A stretch of DNA of 47,090 bases. Source: a virus. The notes under the pieces are model-generated. The model saw only the letters and a list, made by a program, of their open reading frames with translations, did no database searches and was not told the DNA's origin. The position numbers and the translations under genes are program-made. Location: positions 1 through 47,090 of IMG/VR virus record IMGVR_UViG_3300024518_006187; one strand, written 5' to 3'. Every line of letters begins with the position of its first letter. Position 1 is the first letter of the stretch. Of this stretch, positions 21,901-29,371 are shown piece after piece.

Positions 21901-23531
21901 AGCCACCCCATCTCATCCGGAAATGAATTGACCAAGACATTTAGGGTATCTTGTGCATCAACGGACGCTATAATCGAATCTTTATACGCTGAAAATCTAA
22001 AATCTATATCTGTTTCTTCCTCGGCAGTTGGTATTTTGAATGTATATTGCTCGATAATCGGATCGTCGGTTTCAAGATCCTTAAAATAATCCGGCGGCGT
22101 ATATCCTGCGGCCTTCCAGGGCGGGATTGTGTCACCAACAAACTTCCTATATCTCTCCAAAACTTCCGTATTTTTCCCCAATCGAATCAATTCCGCCTCT
22201 AATTTGGAAACATTTTCATTCTTTAGGTTCTGCAAAGCGCATTTTGATAGCTCATCAGAGTATTCTTGAGGTTCCAGATAGGAAAAAACAGTATTTAAGG
22301 CCAATGAAGTCAAATCTCCAATGCCGCAGAGGCCGAGTCGATTTAAAAAATCCTTTCCAAGACTCTGGAGGGCCAGTTTTCCTTGTTTTTTCATTATTTT
22401 TTGTAATACATCCGGCAAACTAATAAAAAATGTATCCTGAACGGCCAAAGAATATTGTCGAGCAAAATTCCTTCTCTTTAGTTCGTCGCTTGAGAGCCTT
22501 TCATTAAGTTTTTTTCTATCCTCTGGCGTCATACAGGGAGACGATGACACGGAAATTAATATTTCGTCTTTTAGAAGAGACAGGGACTTATTCGATATCT
22601 CCTTCATAGAAGAAATATTCTTGGATACCATATTATTATCAACACCGTATGCTGCCCCAGAGTTATTGGTCCTCTTGATTGCAGATACATTTGGCTCTGA
22701 TATTGTTGGTTTATTTAGAAAATATGATTTTATAGCATCCCTGAACGTGAAATCGCTTCTTTTGATATCTTTTTCCAAGTTTGCCAAATTATAAATAAAA
22801 AATGTTGTATTTCCCCTGTCTTGCGGGTCAGATTCTTTATATTCACTGAATTGTTTCAGCAGAATTTTGTTTTCCAATATTGAACTCATGAGAGAAATTC
22901 TTAAAATTTTATATTCCTGATCAAACGAGAATTCTATTCTCTCATAGTCTGAAACATTCACATTGTTATTCTCTATTAGATCATTTAGGCTTTTTCTAAA
23001 TTTGAATAATTTTTCAGATTCAACTTGAAAATCTAAACCAGAGTAAACAATCCTGGAGCCCCTGTAGAGGTCCCTTACATAATCTTTTTGATATCTTACA
23101 AACATGTTTGATATCATTTCTATTTTATCAAAAAAGGAATTGATAGAAAATAATACGTCTATAGAATTCTCAATTTCTACTTCTTCTAAATCTTTTAGAT
23201 TCTCAGCATCTTCTCTCGGAATTCCCAGTAAAATTTTCTCTTTTGTTAGGGGTGCCGGGTCAATATAGTGACTCAATAAAACTACTTTTTTCTCTAGCTC
23301 TTCCAAAATTTCTTCATCATATTGTTTTGCTAAATTATCTAAAACATTTATAATAAAATTACGGTTATACTTTAGGGAAAAATTAATTAATTCATCGTCG
23401 GCCACGACTTCCTTATCTGTCACAATACTTGAGACATATAGATCACCACCTTGGTCAAAATAAACTTTTTTATCTATCGCAAGAGGCCAATCTTTTAATA
23501 ATGGCGGAAATGATGTGTTCACGGAAGTCAT
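18984..23531 (-). CDS. Large helical virion protein of unknown family, 1515 aa
   Basis: A 1515-residue, mostly helical, Lys/Asn/Ile-rich protein encoded between the putative spike gene (TAATG overlap) and the gp25-like gene (1 bp gap). I recognise no family. The first 300 residues contain charged helices with coiled-coil character. Around residues 600-680 a hydrophobic helical stretch (PSIIVGIIVEEAKNLIINLT) stands out. The middle contains a Gly/Pro segment (YAVDMIGDPAGPMIGKI). Position inside the baseplate block makes a baseplate hub or wedge component likely. A tape-measure protein is a weaker alternative, because that gene normally precedes the hub genes. Confidence 0.75.
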   Translation of the reverse strand: MTSVNTSFPPLLKDWPLAIDKKVYFDQGGDLYVSSIVTDKEVVADDELINFSLKYNRNFIINVLDNLAKQYDEEILEELEKKVVLLSHYIDPAPLTKEKILLGIPREDAENLKDLEEVEIENSIDVLFSINSFFDKIEMISNMFVRYQKDYVRDLYRGSRIVYSGLDFQVESEKLFKFRKSLNDLIENNNVNVSDYERIEFSFDQEYKILRISLMSSILENKILLKQFSEYKESDPQDRGNTTFFIYNLANLEKDIKRSDFTFRDAIKSYFLNKPTISEPNVSAIKRTNNSGAAYGVDNNMVSKNISSMKEISNKSLSLLKDEILISVSSSPCMTPEDRKKLNERLSSDELKRRNFARQYSLAVQDTFFISLPDVLQKIMKKQGKLALQSLGKDFLNRLGLCGIGDLTSLALNTVFSYLEPQEYSDELSKCALQNLKNENVSKLEAELIRLGKNTEVLERYRKFVGDTIPPWKAAGYTPPDYFKDLETDDPIIEQYTFKIPTAEEETDIDFRFSAYKDSIIASVDAQDTLNVLVNSFPDEMGWLNFFTDMTKSILDKCAAPRLVAQSGITSNWCDGRFQIPEIDDILSAVVSLTPKPSIIVGIIVEEAKNLIINLTVKLIIATMDQLFQIISAGISGDVNYFKNGDYIPDFFQKEDYLQNAIANSSGKSSNSRANINNAINDVIKNMPSPSSGDISNDEINRFLQSSSKMLGEYEKIKLLKGLSGDTTFQKMTELIQGGNFPAISQNLRNYGDIELFFLEMGKLIDISSLERAYFKGLQTIDGDIFCQKEDSSMLDLAYFNNKPEITQEQIDKMKETLKDIQKNKICYAVDMIGDPAGPMIGKISEILTDKNGPILGKVREQQAEFHNVVVDTIVNGLKELYYTDLFEVEGLLDMVLSVEGTSYNNALTAMNSLLVQAKVLPDIISLPDGTDLLEQIRSNIGVFENWKPDLEGSIPNINPKLNKLYNVKLNYGSDNITLLENNGIIIKNNGNEVLNLKEQGKGITYAPSSQKIVDLLSENLGFLDLSTKNEIINKYMSNIYPDIVDRYYDDIKDQISGKGWFYLGWKKENGIYNSLKNNKDLIPLLLGAPQSSAKEFYKALDDPPQANLQKSKNIPFNDILTKSEIVQRYLYFDLIIRLIISEQCWKSTQLFETFSPDLFQEGDIISSYIYEKLIQNMEKYGFGSDKLRLSFFEDMTQIYLKGVESGIYEIKNNNTEESIGNINDQISSWINRSIPRNKEDFLENLQGDLENVAKDMIENIFQGCIKSFQLALRSLEGFREIPKFSTTKEYISEELQIRDVFNNVDDIGLNLESFVDFLGDSIEKYIKITSKDGTEIVENLQDFQKRIVESGANISQFYDSWKFGIRISSAGDYSSLGAGVDTFTKQQREDSKAFLLKNKDPEGNKFLFPIIKFEKEIEDRVMSRSIIDEYDVNKMLEGLTSTDEFNNFYYKGMNIENLLSLNTIYTSESFSTFLEAGDYPSDVTKWKSRDFPDTSGRAFVNSKKFLFKAIKKEI

Positions 23532-24493
23532 TATGTTGTCCTATTTAAGTCACTATTGATATATTTTGCACCCAATGAGGTTAAATGATTCAAATCATCA
23601 AACAATAAATTCATTTTTTGTGAGGTACTTTGTATAATATAGTTTACATTATCTATGGTAGCCAGCAACGTAGATGGTACCAATTCGACTGATGGGGCAG
23701 CAACTAGTGGAAATCCAGTTGGGCCTGGGCCAACGATATGAGTGTGGGCTTGTAAAGCTGCTGCATATGTTTGCTGTGTTTGTGCCTGATCCATGACAAT
23801 ATCTGTAAGTTTATTGATTCTTTTTATAATTTTTTCTAAAACTAAAATTACGTTATCACCCTTAACAATGGGCTGAATATCCGAATCATTATTATTTGCT
23901 ATTAATTCTATCCCCGATCCACTTCTTATTTTTCCGCCTTTTGAATTCTTGCTGCCGTATTGAGAAGTAACAAGCTTTATTCCCCTTCTTCCGATGACCG
24001 CTACGCCGTCTGCCTTGATTCCAACTCCCGAGCGAGATTCAAATTTTGAATTATCTCCTTTTACTAGATTAAATGCCGAGTCTAAGTCTGTGGTTTGTGA
24101 ACAATATATTCTTGCAGCGTCATATGCGAAGCTGTCATTTACAAAAATATTGGCATTATTTGCAACATCTGGAACAGCCGACATTCTTCCGGTGACTAAG
24201 TCTATGCATGATGCTGGTGTACCTAACAAGGAGTGACCCGAGCCTGGGCCGGCAGGGGCGTCTTCGGAAAGATTAATCGATGCACCACTATTGGAGAAAA
24301 TTTTTGAATTTTCTAAAGAATTATATGTCGGAAGACTTAAAAATTTAGCCTTTCCTGATATGCCAGCACCCATTACAGTATTTGAATTCTCTTTTGTCGC
24401 AGATATATTTTTTTGCGTTGGACTAAAAAATGCTTCGGCTGCGGCATTAATAAATAAAGAATTTGCTATTGGTGGCAATAAAGTCAATCCCAT
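23531..24493 (-). CDS. Putative baseplate spike/hub-associated protein, 320 aa
   Basis: A 320-residue protein with a repetitive, Gly-rich beta pattern in the middle (SRSGVGIKADGVAVIGRRG, then a GIKLVTS turn and RSGSGIELIANN) that looks like a short beta-helix. It is followed by a helical stretch and a QAHTHIVGPGPTGFP motif; the His-x-His pair recalls metal-binding HxH motifs at phage spike tips. It directly precedes the 1515-residue gene and follows the M23 peptidase, close to the gp25-like gene, as a P2 V-type spike would. The family is not firmly recognised; the spike role is an inference from fold impression and position. Confidence 0.7.
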   Translation of the reverse strand: MGLTLLPPIANSLFINAAAEAFFSPTQKNISATKENSNTVMGAGISGKAKFLSLPTYNSLENSKIFSNSGASINLSEDAPAGPGSGHSLLGTPASCIDLVTGRMSAVPDVANNANIFVNDSFAYDAARIYCSQTTDLDSAFNLVKGDNSKFESRSGVGIKADGVAVIGRRGIKLVTSQYGSKNSKGGKIRSGSGIELIANNNDSDIQPIVKGDNVILVLEKIIKRINKLTDIVMDQAQTQQTYAAALQAHTHIVGPGPTGFPLVAAPSVELVPSTLLATIDNVNYIIQSTSQKMNLLFDDLNHLTSLGAKYINSDLNRTT

Positions 24494-24505
24494 TTTAATT
24501 TCCTC

Positions 24506-25939
24506 TTACTTCAATTTGTAGTTTGGCCATCTTTTTCTGACAGAAGTAATTATTTCCTTGGCCTTTTCATCAGAAATTTTTACAACTTTTGGATATTCAA
24601 AGGTTAGGGGGTCTATATATCCAGAACGATATCCACTAATTCCCTTATCTTCATCATTTGTTATGCTTATTTCAAAATGAAGATGGTATCCAGTTGTTCC
24701 ACCGGATCCGGGAGTATTTTTCAGGCCGCCTGTATATGCTATAACATCACCTGCTTTTACTATTTTTCCCCTTTTTATGCCCTTTTCTATCATAATATTG
24801 TGCATATATGTGCTCTTAATTTTATAATTCTTTCCCGTCCGATCTCGAATTGAGCCGGCGCCGATTTCTTCGACTCGCCCAGTCGTCGGATCTGCCTGAT
24901 ATCTGCCAGATTCTGGTAAATATTTTTCTGGCAACCTACCGTGATTAATAACCACATAACTTATACATGGGTGGCCAGACTTATCTGTACACTTCGATGT
25001 TTCTTTTGGAAATACCACCTTTTCTACCCATCCGGATGCGACAGCAACGATGGGCAGCAAACCTCGGGCCCAACAGTCCAATCCCGTGTGCATTTTCACT
25101 TTCTTGGTAACTGGATGGATTCTAAACCCAAACCCACTTCCGGCGCGAATTGCATATTTATCCGTAGTTACTAGAGGATTATATTCTGGTTTCCAAATAT
25201 CCATCTGAATAACCTCATCTACCACCTCTTTTGAATAGCCGAGTTTTGCCACGACTTCATCCACTTCCGTACTTTTCCTTACTTTTCCAAATGTGCTCGA
25301 ATCGGATACTATTGTATTTTTGGTAGGATTTATGGAGGAAGGGTTGGTAAATGGAGTAGAAGCTGAATCTGAATTGGATGAAAATTTATCTAAATCGCTT
25401 ATTATTCCCCTTTCTTTTTGTATATTGACGAGCTTTACACGATCTTGCGTCTCGTCAGTATATACTTGATCTATGAAGGCTCCAATTTTTAATCCGGTGT
25501 CTTTTGATATTATTAAATCAGACTGAAGAGAGGCGTTCACCTCTCTTTTATATTTGTCTTTTTCTGTTGGATTTTCTCCAAAAGCCCAAGATGGGTCGCC
25601 CATGAATGCTTTTGATTCTGCATTTCTTGTTTTAAACTTTTGTAAGTTTTGGGTGTCCTTGTTGCCGGCAGTATTCATATTTTTCTGAATTGCTTTTTCA
25701 TAATCAGAGAGCGCCTCTTCCTTCATTACAATGGCTGTTCTCTCAATTCCTGGATTTTTATTTTGAGAGTCTCTAACAGACTTATTAACTACTTCCGGAA
25801 TTATCGCAGACGTTGCGCCTCGCTCTGTCTGGAGATCCTCTGTGTATCTATTTATTGATCTTTCCCAGTTATTTCCTTGGCCAAGGGTATTAAAAATCTC
25901 CGCCTGCTTAAGCATGTCTTCGGGAGTTTTACCGGCCAT
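24506..25939 (-). CDS. M23-family peptidase domain protein (tail-associated lysin), 477 aa
   Basis: Residues about 260-430 form an M23 (lysostaphin-type) zinc peptidase: GFGFRIHPVTKKVKMHTGLD gives the H-x3-D pair (His284, Asp288), His380 lies in the expected intermediate position, and GYHLHFEI gives His419 and His421. Such enzymes cut peptide bonds in peptidoglycan, and tail-associated versions help the tube cross the cell wall. The N-terminal 250 residues are charged, low in complexity and probably a tail attachment or linker region. I start the gene at the ATG at 25939, which follows GGGAG and overlaps the upstream stop by 11 bp; an upstream in-frame TTG has no better support. No signal peptide is visible, fitting a virion role. 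Confidence 0.88.
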   Translation of the reverse strand: MAGKTPEDMLKQAEIFNTLGQGNNWERSINRYTEDLQTERGATSAIIPEVVNKSVRDSQNKNPGIERTAIVMKEEALSDYEKAIQKNMNTAGNKDTQNLQKFKTRNAESKAFMGDPSWAFGENPTEKDKYKREVNASLQSDLIISKDTGLKIGAFIDQVYTDETQDRVKLVNIQKERGIISDLDKFSSNSDSASTPFTNPSSINPTKNTIVSDSSTFGKVRKSTEVDEVVAKLGYSKEVVDEVIQMDIWKPEYNPLVTTDKYAIRAGSGFGFRIHPVTKKVKMHTGLDCWARGLLPIVAVASGWVEKVVFPKETSKCTDKSGHPCISYVVINHGRLPEKYLPESGRYQADPTTGRVEEIGAGSIRDRTGKNYKIKSTYMHNIMIEKGIKRGKIVKAGDVIAYTGGLKNTPGSGGTTGYHLHFEISITNDEDKGISGYRSGYIDPLTFEYPKVVKISDEKAKEIITSVRKRWPNYKLK

Positions 25940-26225
25940 TCTCCATATCTCCCTGTAACAAATCAAATATTTCCTTTTTATCGTCGGAGGTGAGACCCGA
26001 TTGTTTAGATTCCTTTTTTTGTAAAAGGGTTGAAATTTTAACCATTTGTTCGTTTGATCTCTGAAGAGTCTCTACATATTTAGCCGCCGTCATTCCGACT
26101 TCTTTGTGGCGCTCCTCATTTTTACTAAGATATACCATAACATCGTTTAATAACCTCTTGGTTATTGCCCTATCGTCTCGAATATTATCAATAGCCTCTT
26201 TTATATATTTTTCCAATTTTTCCAT
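25929..26225 (-). CDS. Small coiled-coil protein, 98 aa
   Basis: A 98-residue, highly charged and almost entirely helical protein with heptad-like spacing (AKYVETLQRSNEQMVKISTL). It ends with a short acidic tail that overlaps the start of the M23 peptidase gene by 11 bp. It follows the sigma-factor gene after 3 bp. I do not recognise the family. Its position at the head of the tail block suggests a small structural or assembly protein, but this is only context. Confidence 0.75.
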   Translation of the reverse strand: MEKLEKYIKEAIDNIRDDRAITKRLLNDVMVYLSKNEERHKEVGMTAAKYVETLQRSNEQMVKISTLLQKKESKQSGLTSDDKKEIFDLLQGDMENGR

Positions 26226-26228
26226 GTT

Positions 26229-26960
26229 TCATTGCTCCCCCCGGTCCCACTTTCCCTTAAAAGTTTTATATTTCTTTCTCATTCTATTAAGGGAATTAAC
26301 GATTTGTTTGGTATTGAGTCCGGTTATTTCCCTCATGTACAAATAAATAGCCTTCTTGTTGAAAATTTCTATGTCATCAGGAGATTCTAGTAATATTTTT
26401 ACTGCTTCGAGAACCTTCTTCTCATTCTCTTTCAATTTTCCAGTATCCCATGTTTCAATTTCCTTCCAAAGATGTTGCCAAAATTCATCTTTTTCTCTAT
26501 TTTCGTCATATTTATTGAAGATTGAAACATGCTTCAATTCCAATTCTTTTGAGAGATTTTCAAATTCAATTTCTCTTTGGTTTTTCTTTTTATTCTTTTT
26601 TACTTTTTGAATAAACCAATTTTTTGTTATGACAGAAAAGTAAGAAAACGCTTTAGATCCCTTATCTGGATTAAATTTTTCTAAAATTGTAATTAACCAA
26701 ATTTTACATTCATCCCTCAGAGAATCAATATTTGGAAGAGTAGTAAACCTATATGTGAAAACAATCTTATCCACCATTTGATCAAACGCGGTCTTTAACA
26801 ATGTTACATATAGTTCCTCCCTTCTCTTGAATGTCGTTTCTGGCTTATTATATTCTATAATTGCATCTTCATGTACCTGTGTAAAATATCTTTTAGAATT
26901 TTTTGATCTTCTAATTCTTCTTCTTTTCTTCTTAGGCTTCTTTTCTTCTTCTGTCGTCAT
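26229..26960 (-). CDS. Late-transcription sigma factor, gp55-like, 243 aa
   Basis: Residues about 45-125 resemble sigma-70 region 2 as found in T4 gp55 and its cyanophage relatives: a helix with DECKIWLITILEKFNPDKG, then SKAFSYFSVITKNWFIQKVK, the stretch expected to contact the -10 element and core polymerase. The N-terminus is a strongly basic tail (KKPKKKRRRIRRSKNSKR). The C-terminal 80 residues are helical and include a possible region-4-like or co-activator-binding helix pair (TGLNTKQIVNSLNRMRKKYK). T4 gp55 directs host RNA polymerase to late promoters. The gene overlaps the upstream membrane-protein gene by 29 bp and immediately precedes the tail genes, which are probably among its targets. 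Confidence 0.82.
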   Translation of the reverse strand: MTTEEEKKPKKKRRRIRRSKNSKRYFTQVHEDAIIEYNKPETTFKRREELYVTLLKTAFDQMVDKIVFTYRFTTLPNIDSLRDECKIWLITILEKFNPDKGSKAFSYFSVITKNWFIQKVKKNKKKNQREIEFENLSKELELKHVSIFNKYDENREKDEFWQHLWKEIETWDTGKLKENEKKVLEAVKILLESPDDIEIFNKKAIYLYMREITGLNTKQIVNSLNRMRKKYKTFKGKWDRGEQ

Positions 26961-27270
26961 TGATTATTCCCTCTTCTTCTGTTATCTCCTCTTCCGAATA
27001 TAAATCATATTGAGAGAAAACCTCTGTTATATCTTGAGCGTGCCTCATTAAATGCCTCAACGTCTCATCTCCATAAAACATTTCTAATTCATATACTGAT
27101 TTTAGGTGATTTGTAAAATTAATAATAATATTTATAGTTTCTGTTAATTCTTCATCATATATTCTTATTTGTTGAATTGACTTCCAACTATACCACATTA
27201 AAAACATATTAATAGATAGAGATGCTATGAAAATTAAAAATAAAATTACCAATATAGCTGTCCAACTCAT
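26932..27270 (-). CDS. Small membrane-anchored protein, 112 aa
   Basis: One strong transmembrane helix occupies residues 3-26 (AILVILFLIFIASLSINMFL). It is followed by a cytoplasm-type, acidic helical domain that ends in a Glu-rich and then Arg-rich tail (DDRRRKEA). No enzymatic motif is seen. The start overlaps the FmdB-like gene by 4 bp and the end overlaps the sigma-factor gene by 29 bp, so expression is tightly coupled. The function is unknown; a membrane-located regulator or lysis accessory would be speculation. Confidence 0.75.
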   Translation of the reverse strand: MSWTAILVILFLIFIASLSINMFLMWYSWKSIQQIRIYDEELTETINIIINFTNHLKSVYELEMFYGDETLRHLMRHAQDITEVFSQYDLYSEEEITEEEGIINDDRRRKEA

Positions 27271-27527
27271 ATCTTATATTCCTTTTTTCTTAATTTTTTC
27301 TTCTCTTCTTCAACTGATTTTTTATTTGCTTCAATATATTCCTCAACCAGTGATCCAACTTTTTTTTCAAAATTTTTATTAATTTTAACAATATATGTTG
27401 GAATGGATGGAATACGACGGAAAGCCTGTGAACTGCAAGAAACGCAATCCTCCAGGCTTTCTAACATGCCGTGTTTTATCTCGAAGTATTCATCGCATTC
27501 TTCGCAATGATAGTTATACGTCGGCAT
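27267..27527 (-). CDS. FmdB-family zinc-ribbon protein, 86 aa
   Basis: Starting at the Met at 27527, the protein begins MPTYNYHCEECDEYFE, the classic start of FmdB-type putative regulatory proteins, and has four zinc-binding cysteines at residues 8, 11, 28 and 31 (CxxC then CVSC). The remaining 50 residues form a Lys/Glu-rich helix. FmdB-like proteins are small zinc ribbons of uncertain, possibly regulatory, function and are common in phage genomes. An upstream in-frame ATG at 27554 exists but would add residues absent from the family. The start overlaps the previous gene by 14 bp and the end overlaps the next by 4 bp. Confidence 0.85.
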   Translation of the reverse strand: MPTYNYHCEECDEYFEIKHGMLESLEDCVSCSSQAFRRIPSIPTYIVKINKNFEKKVGSLVEEYIEANKKSVEEEKKKLRKKEYKI

Positions 27528-27705
27528 CTGTCCGTTCTTCTTCTTGTTGACCAAACTCTAAAATGGGTGGATTTTCCACTACCAATCCATCGTCGGTCTC
27601 TTTAAAGACGAATTCTTGAAAAACAGGAACAATGTCTGACTGCTCCATCAATGATTTTTGTAGCGCCATCATTACTGCGCCAATTGCTTGATTTGATAAA
27701 TGCAT
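27514..27705 (-). CDS. Small conserved-type phage protein, 63 aa
   Basis: A 63-residue acidic protein (MHLSNQAIGAVMMALQKSLM at the N-terminus) with an amphipathic helix followed by a strand-like FVFKETDDGLVVENPP segment. The start is well supported: a GGGAG ribosome-binding site lies about 7 bases upstream and the promoter at 27727-27755 lies just before it. It is the first gene of the unit that leads into the sigma factor and tail genes. The family is not recognised. Confidence 0.78.
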   Translation of the reverse strand: MHLSNQAIGAVMMALQKSLMEQSDIVPVFQEFVFKETDDGLVVENPPILEFGQQEEERTDADV

Positions 27706-27726
27706 AATTATCTCCCTTGTATCTAT

Positions 27727-27755
27727 ATTATAACCCTTTATTCTCCATTTGTCAA
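27727..27755 (-). promoter_or_regulatory. Sigma70-like promoter (TTGACA / 17 bp / TATAAT)
   Basis: Reading the minus strand, TTGACA occupies 27755-27750 and TATAAT occupies 27732-27727 with a 17-bp spacer, a perfect match to the housekeeping sigma consensus. It lies between the end of gmd and the 63-residue gene, whose start is about 22 bases beyond the -10 box. Predicted transcription covers the FmdB-like protein, the sigma factor and probably the tail genes. An 8-bp inverted repeat overlaps the -35 region and spacer. Confidence 0.8.
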
Positions 27756-27772
27756 GGAATAAAGTGAATTAT

Positions 27773-28741
27773 TTAAATTTCCTTCATCCACCTTTCTATC
27801 ATCTCTTGAAGCATCGACTCGAATGTGTATTCGGGGGCCCACCCAAGAACATCGCGAGTAGTTTGCGAATCACCTTTCAGATATTTAAGCTCTTCTGGTC
27901 TCATATATTTTGGATTTTGCACGATATAATCGCGATAATCCATATCCAATTTGGTAAAAACTACTTCACAAAGATCCCTGACAGAGTGAGTTTCTCCGGT
28001 CGCAACGATAAAATCTTCCGGAGTATTATGATTGATAATCTTCATCATGGCCCTAGTATAGTCTTTCGAATGTCCCCAATCTCTATAAGAATCTAGATTT
28101 CCAAGTTCAAGCTTGTCTTTCAACCCTCTTTTGATTTCAACTGCCGTTTTTACAACCTTATTTGTAACAAAATTTGTCCCACGTCTGGGAGATTCATGAT
28201 TAAAAAGAATTCCATTGCAGGCGTGAAGACCATAGGCGTGCCGATAGTGCCTAACTAAATTATACCCAAGTACTTTTGAGCACCCATATGGACTTACTGG
28301 ATTCATTGGGGTAGTTAATCTTTGAAAACCATCTTCGTCAACCGAATTTCCAAACATTTCCGATGAGCTGGCTTGATAGAATTTTGCATGAGGTACAACA
28401 GTTCTATAAATTTCCAGCATATTCAAAACACCCAAAGCGTTGGTTTGAATAGTAAAAGAGGGAACGTCAAAACTAATTCTCACATGACTCATCGCTCCTA
28501 AATTATATATTTCATCTGGTTGTACTTCAGACATTATTCTAAAGAGTGAGGGGTAATCTAATAAATCTCCGTAAAAAGTTTCTACTTTTTTATTAATATG
28601 GACAATACGAGAATTTTGATTTTCAGCTACTGAGTGTCGCCGAACTATTCCGTATACCTCATATCCTTCTTCTATCAAGTGTTCGGATAAATAGCTTCCG
28701 TCTTGGCCGCCGATTCCTGTTATTAAAGCTTTTTTGGTCAT
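27773..28741 (-). CDS. gmd: GDP-mannose 4,6-dehydratase, 322 aa
   Basis: This short-chain dehydrogenase-type enzyme converts GDP-mannose to GDP-4-keto-6-deoxymannose, the precursor of GDP-fucose, GDP-rhamnose and GDP-perosamine. The Rossmann motif GIGGQDG is at residues 9-15, the RRHS segment typical of Gmd at 34-37, the catalytic Ser-Ser-Glu around 126-128 (QASSSEMFG), and the Tyr152-x3-Lys156 pair in SPYGCSK. The length is slightly shorter than bacterial Gmd (about 350-370) because the C-terminus is compact. It overlaps the methyltransferase gene by 4 bp (ATGA) and is the last gene of the glycan operon. No GDP-fucose synthase (Fcl) is visible in the window. Confidence 0.95.
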   Translation of the reverse strand: MTKKALITGIGGQDGSYLSEHLIEEGYEVYGIVRRHSVAENQNSRIVHINKKVETFYGDLLDYPSLFRIMSEVQPDEIYNLGAMSHVRISFDVPSFTIQTNALGVLNMLEIYRTVVPHAKFYQASSSEMFGNSVDEDGFQRLTTPMNPVSPYGCSKVLGYNLVRHYRHAYGLHACNGILFNHESPRRGTNFVTNKVVKTAVEIKRGLKDKLELGNLDSYRDWGHSKDYTRAMMKIINHNTPEDFIVATGETHSVRDLCEVVFTKLDMDYRDYIVQNPKYMRPEELKYLKGDSQTTRDVLGWAPEYTFESMLQEMIERWMKEI

Positions 28742-29370
28742 TTTTTCTTCCTTAAAAGATATGCACTGTTAGGAACATATTGGTTATCATTTTTTAGTCT
28801 CTCGAAATCTGGTAATGCTTCGTTCAATAAGCTGTCATAATCATGACTATTATAATTTTCAATTAGAAAAATGTACTTACTAGATAATCTTCCCATATTT
28901 TTAAGGAATGAAACTGCCTTGTGATGTTCGAGGTGCATTGTTACTGCTTGAGTATATACAAATTCGTGGGTACCCAAGGCTTCTATTCCGGAAGCCTTAG
29001 TCATATCTTTTTGAACAATCCTATGATTAAAATCATAATCTTCTAAATTTAAATATTTATACCCTAAATCAATCTGCGATTGTGCGTAATCACACCCAGC
29101 AACCGACACTTGTGGATATAAACTATCGATATTAATTAAGTGCATGGCACAACCACAACCACATTCAAAAACAGATTTAACACCCAACTTGTGAACTTGA
29201 TAATATATTTCTTTCCAATTGGGATGTAAATTAGCAAAACTTTCATTAAATTTTTCATCTTGGGAAGATTTTAAAATTATGGTATGCTGTGTAGTGGTTT
29301 CTATTAATTGTTTTTCATAATTGGTTTCTGTATAGGTATTCCAATCAAAATCATCATAGGTTTTTATCAT
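28738..29370 (-). CDS. SAM-dependent methyltransferase, class I, 210 aa
   Basis: The SAM-binding motif I is SVFECGCGCAMHLINID (residues 66-82), followed by an acidic turn in VAGCDYAQSQIDLG, the usual motif II. Later the chain has a FVYTQAVTMHLEHH segment as in family members with a motif-IV-like strand. The fold is a standard Rossmann methyltransferase. Substrate is not evident from sequence. Its position between the DegT-like gene and gmd suggests O- or N-methylation of a sugar in the glycan pathway. It overlaps gmd by 4 bp and follows the DegT-like gene after 1 bp. Confidence 0.82.
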   Translation of the reverse strand: MIKTYDDFDWNTYTETNYEKQLIETTTQHTIILKSSQDEKFNESFANLHPNWKEIYYQVHKLGVKSVFECGCGCAMHLINIDSLYPQVSVAGCDYAQSQIDLGYKYLNLEDYDFNHRIVQKDMTKASGIEALGTHEFVYTQAVTMHLEHHKAVSFLKNMGRLSSKYIFLIENYNSHDYDSLLNEALPDFERLKNDNQYVPNSAYLLRKKK

Positions 29371-29371
29371 T

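Noticed and set aside
18984-23531. 1515-residue protein as tape measure
   Set aside because: It lies between the putative spike and gp25-like genes rather than before the hub, and long continuous coiled-coil repeats are not evident.
25940-25966. TTG start adding nine residues to the M23 peptidase
   Set aside because: The ATG at 25939 has GGGAG at suitable distance and overlaps the upstream stop, as neighbouring genes do.
27528-27554. Upstream ATG for the FmdB-like gene
   Set aside because: The family begins MPTYxYxCxxC, which matches the internal Met at 27527.
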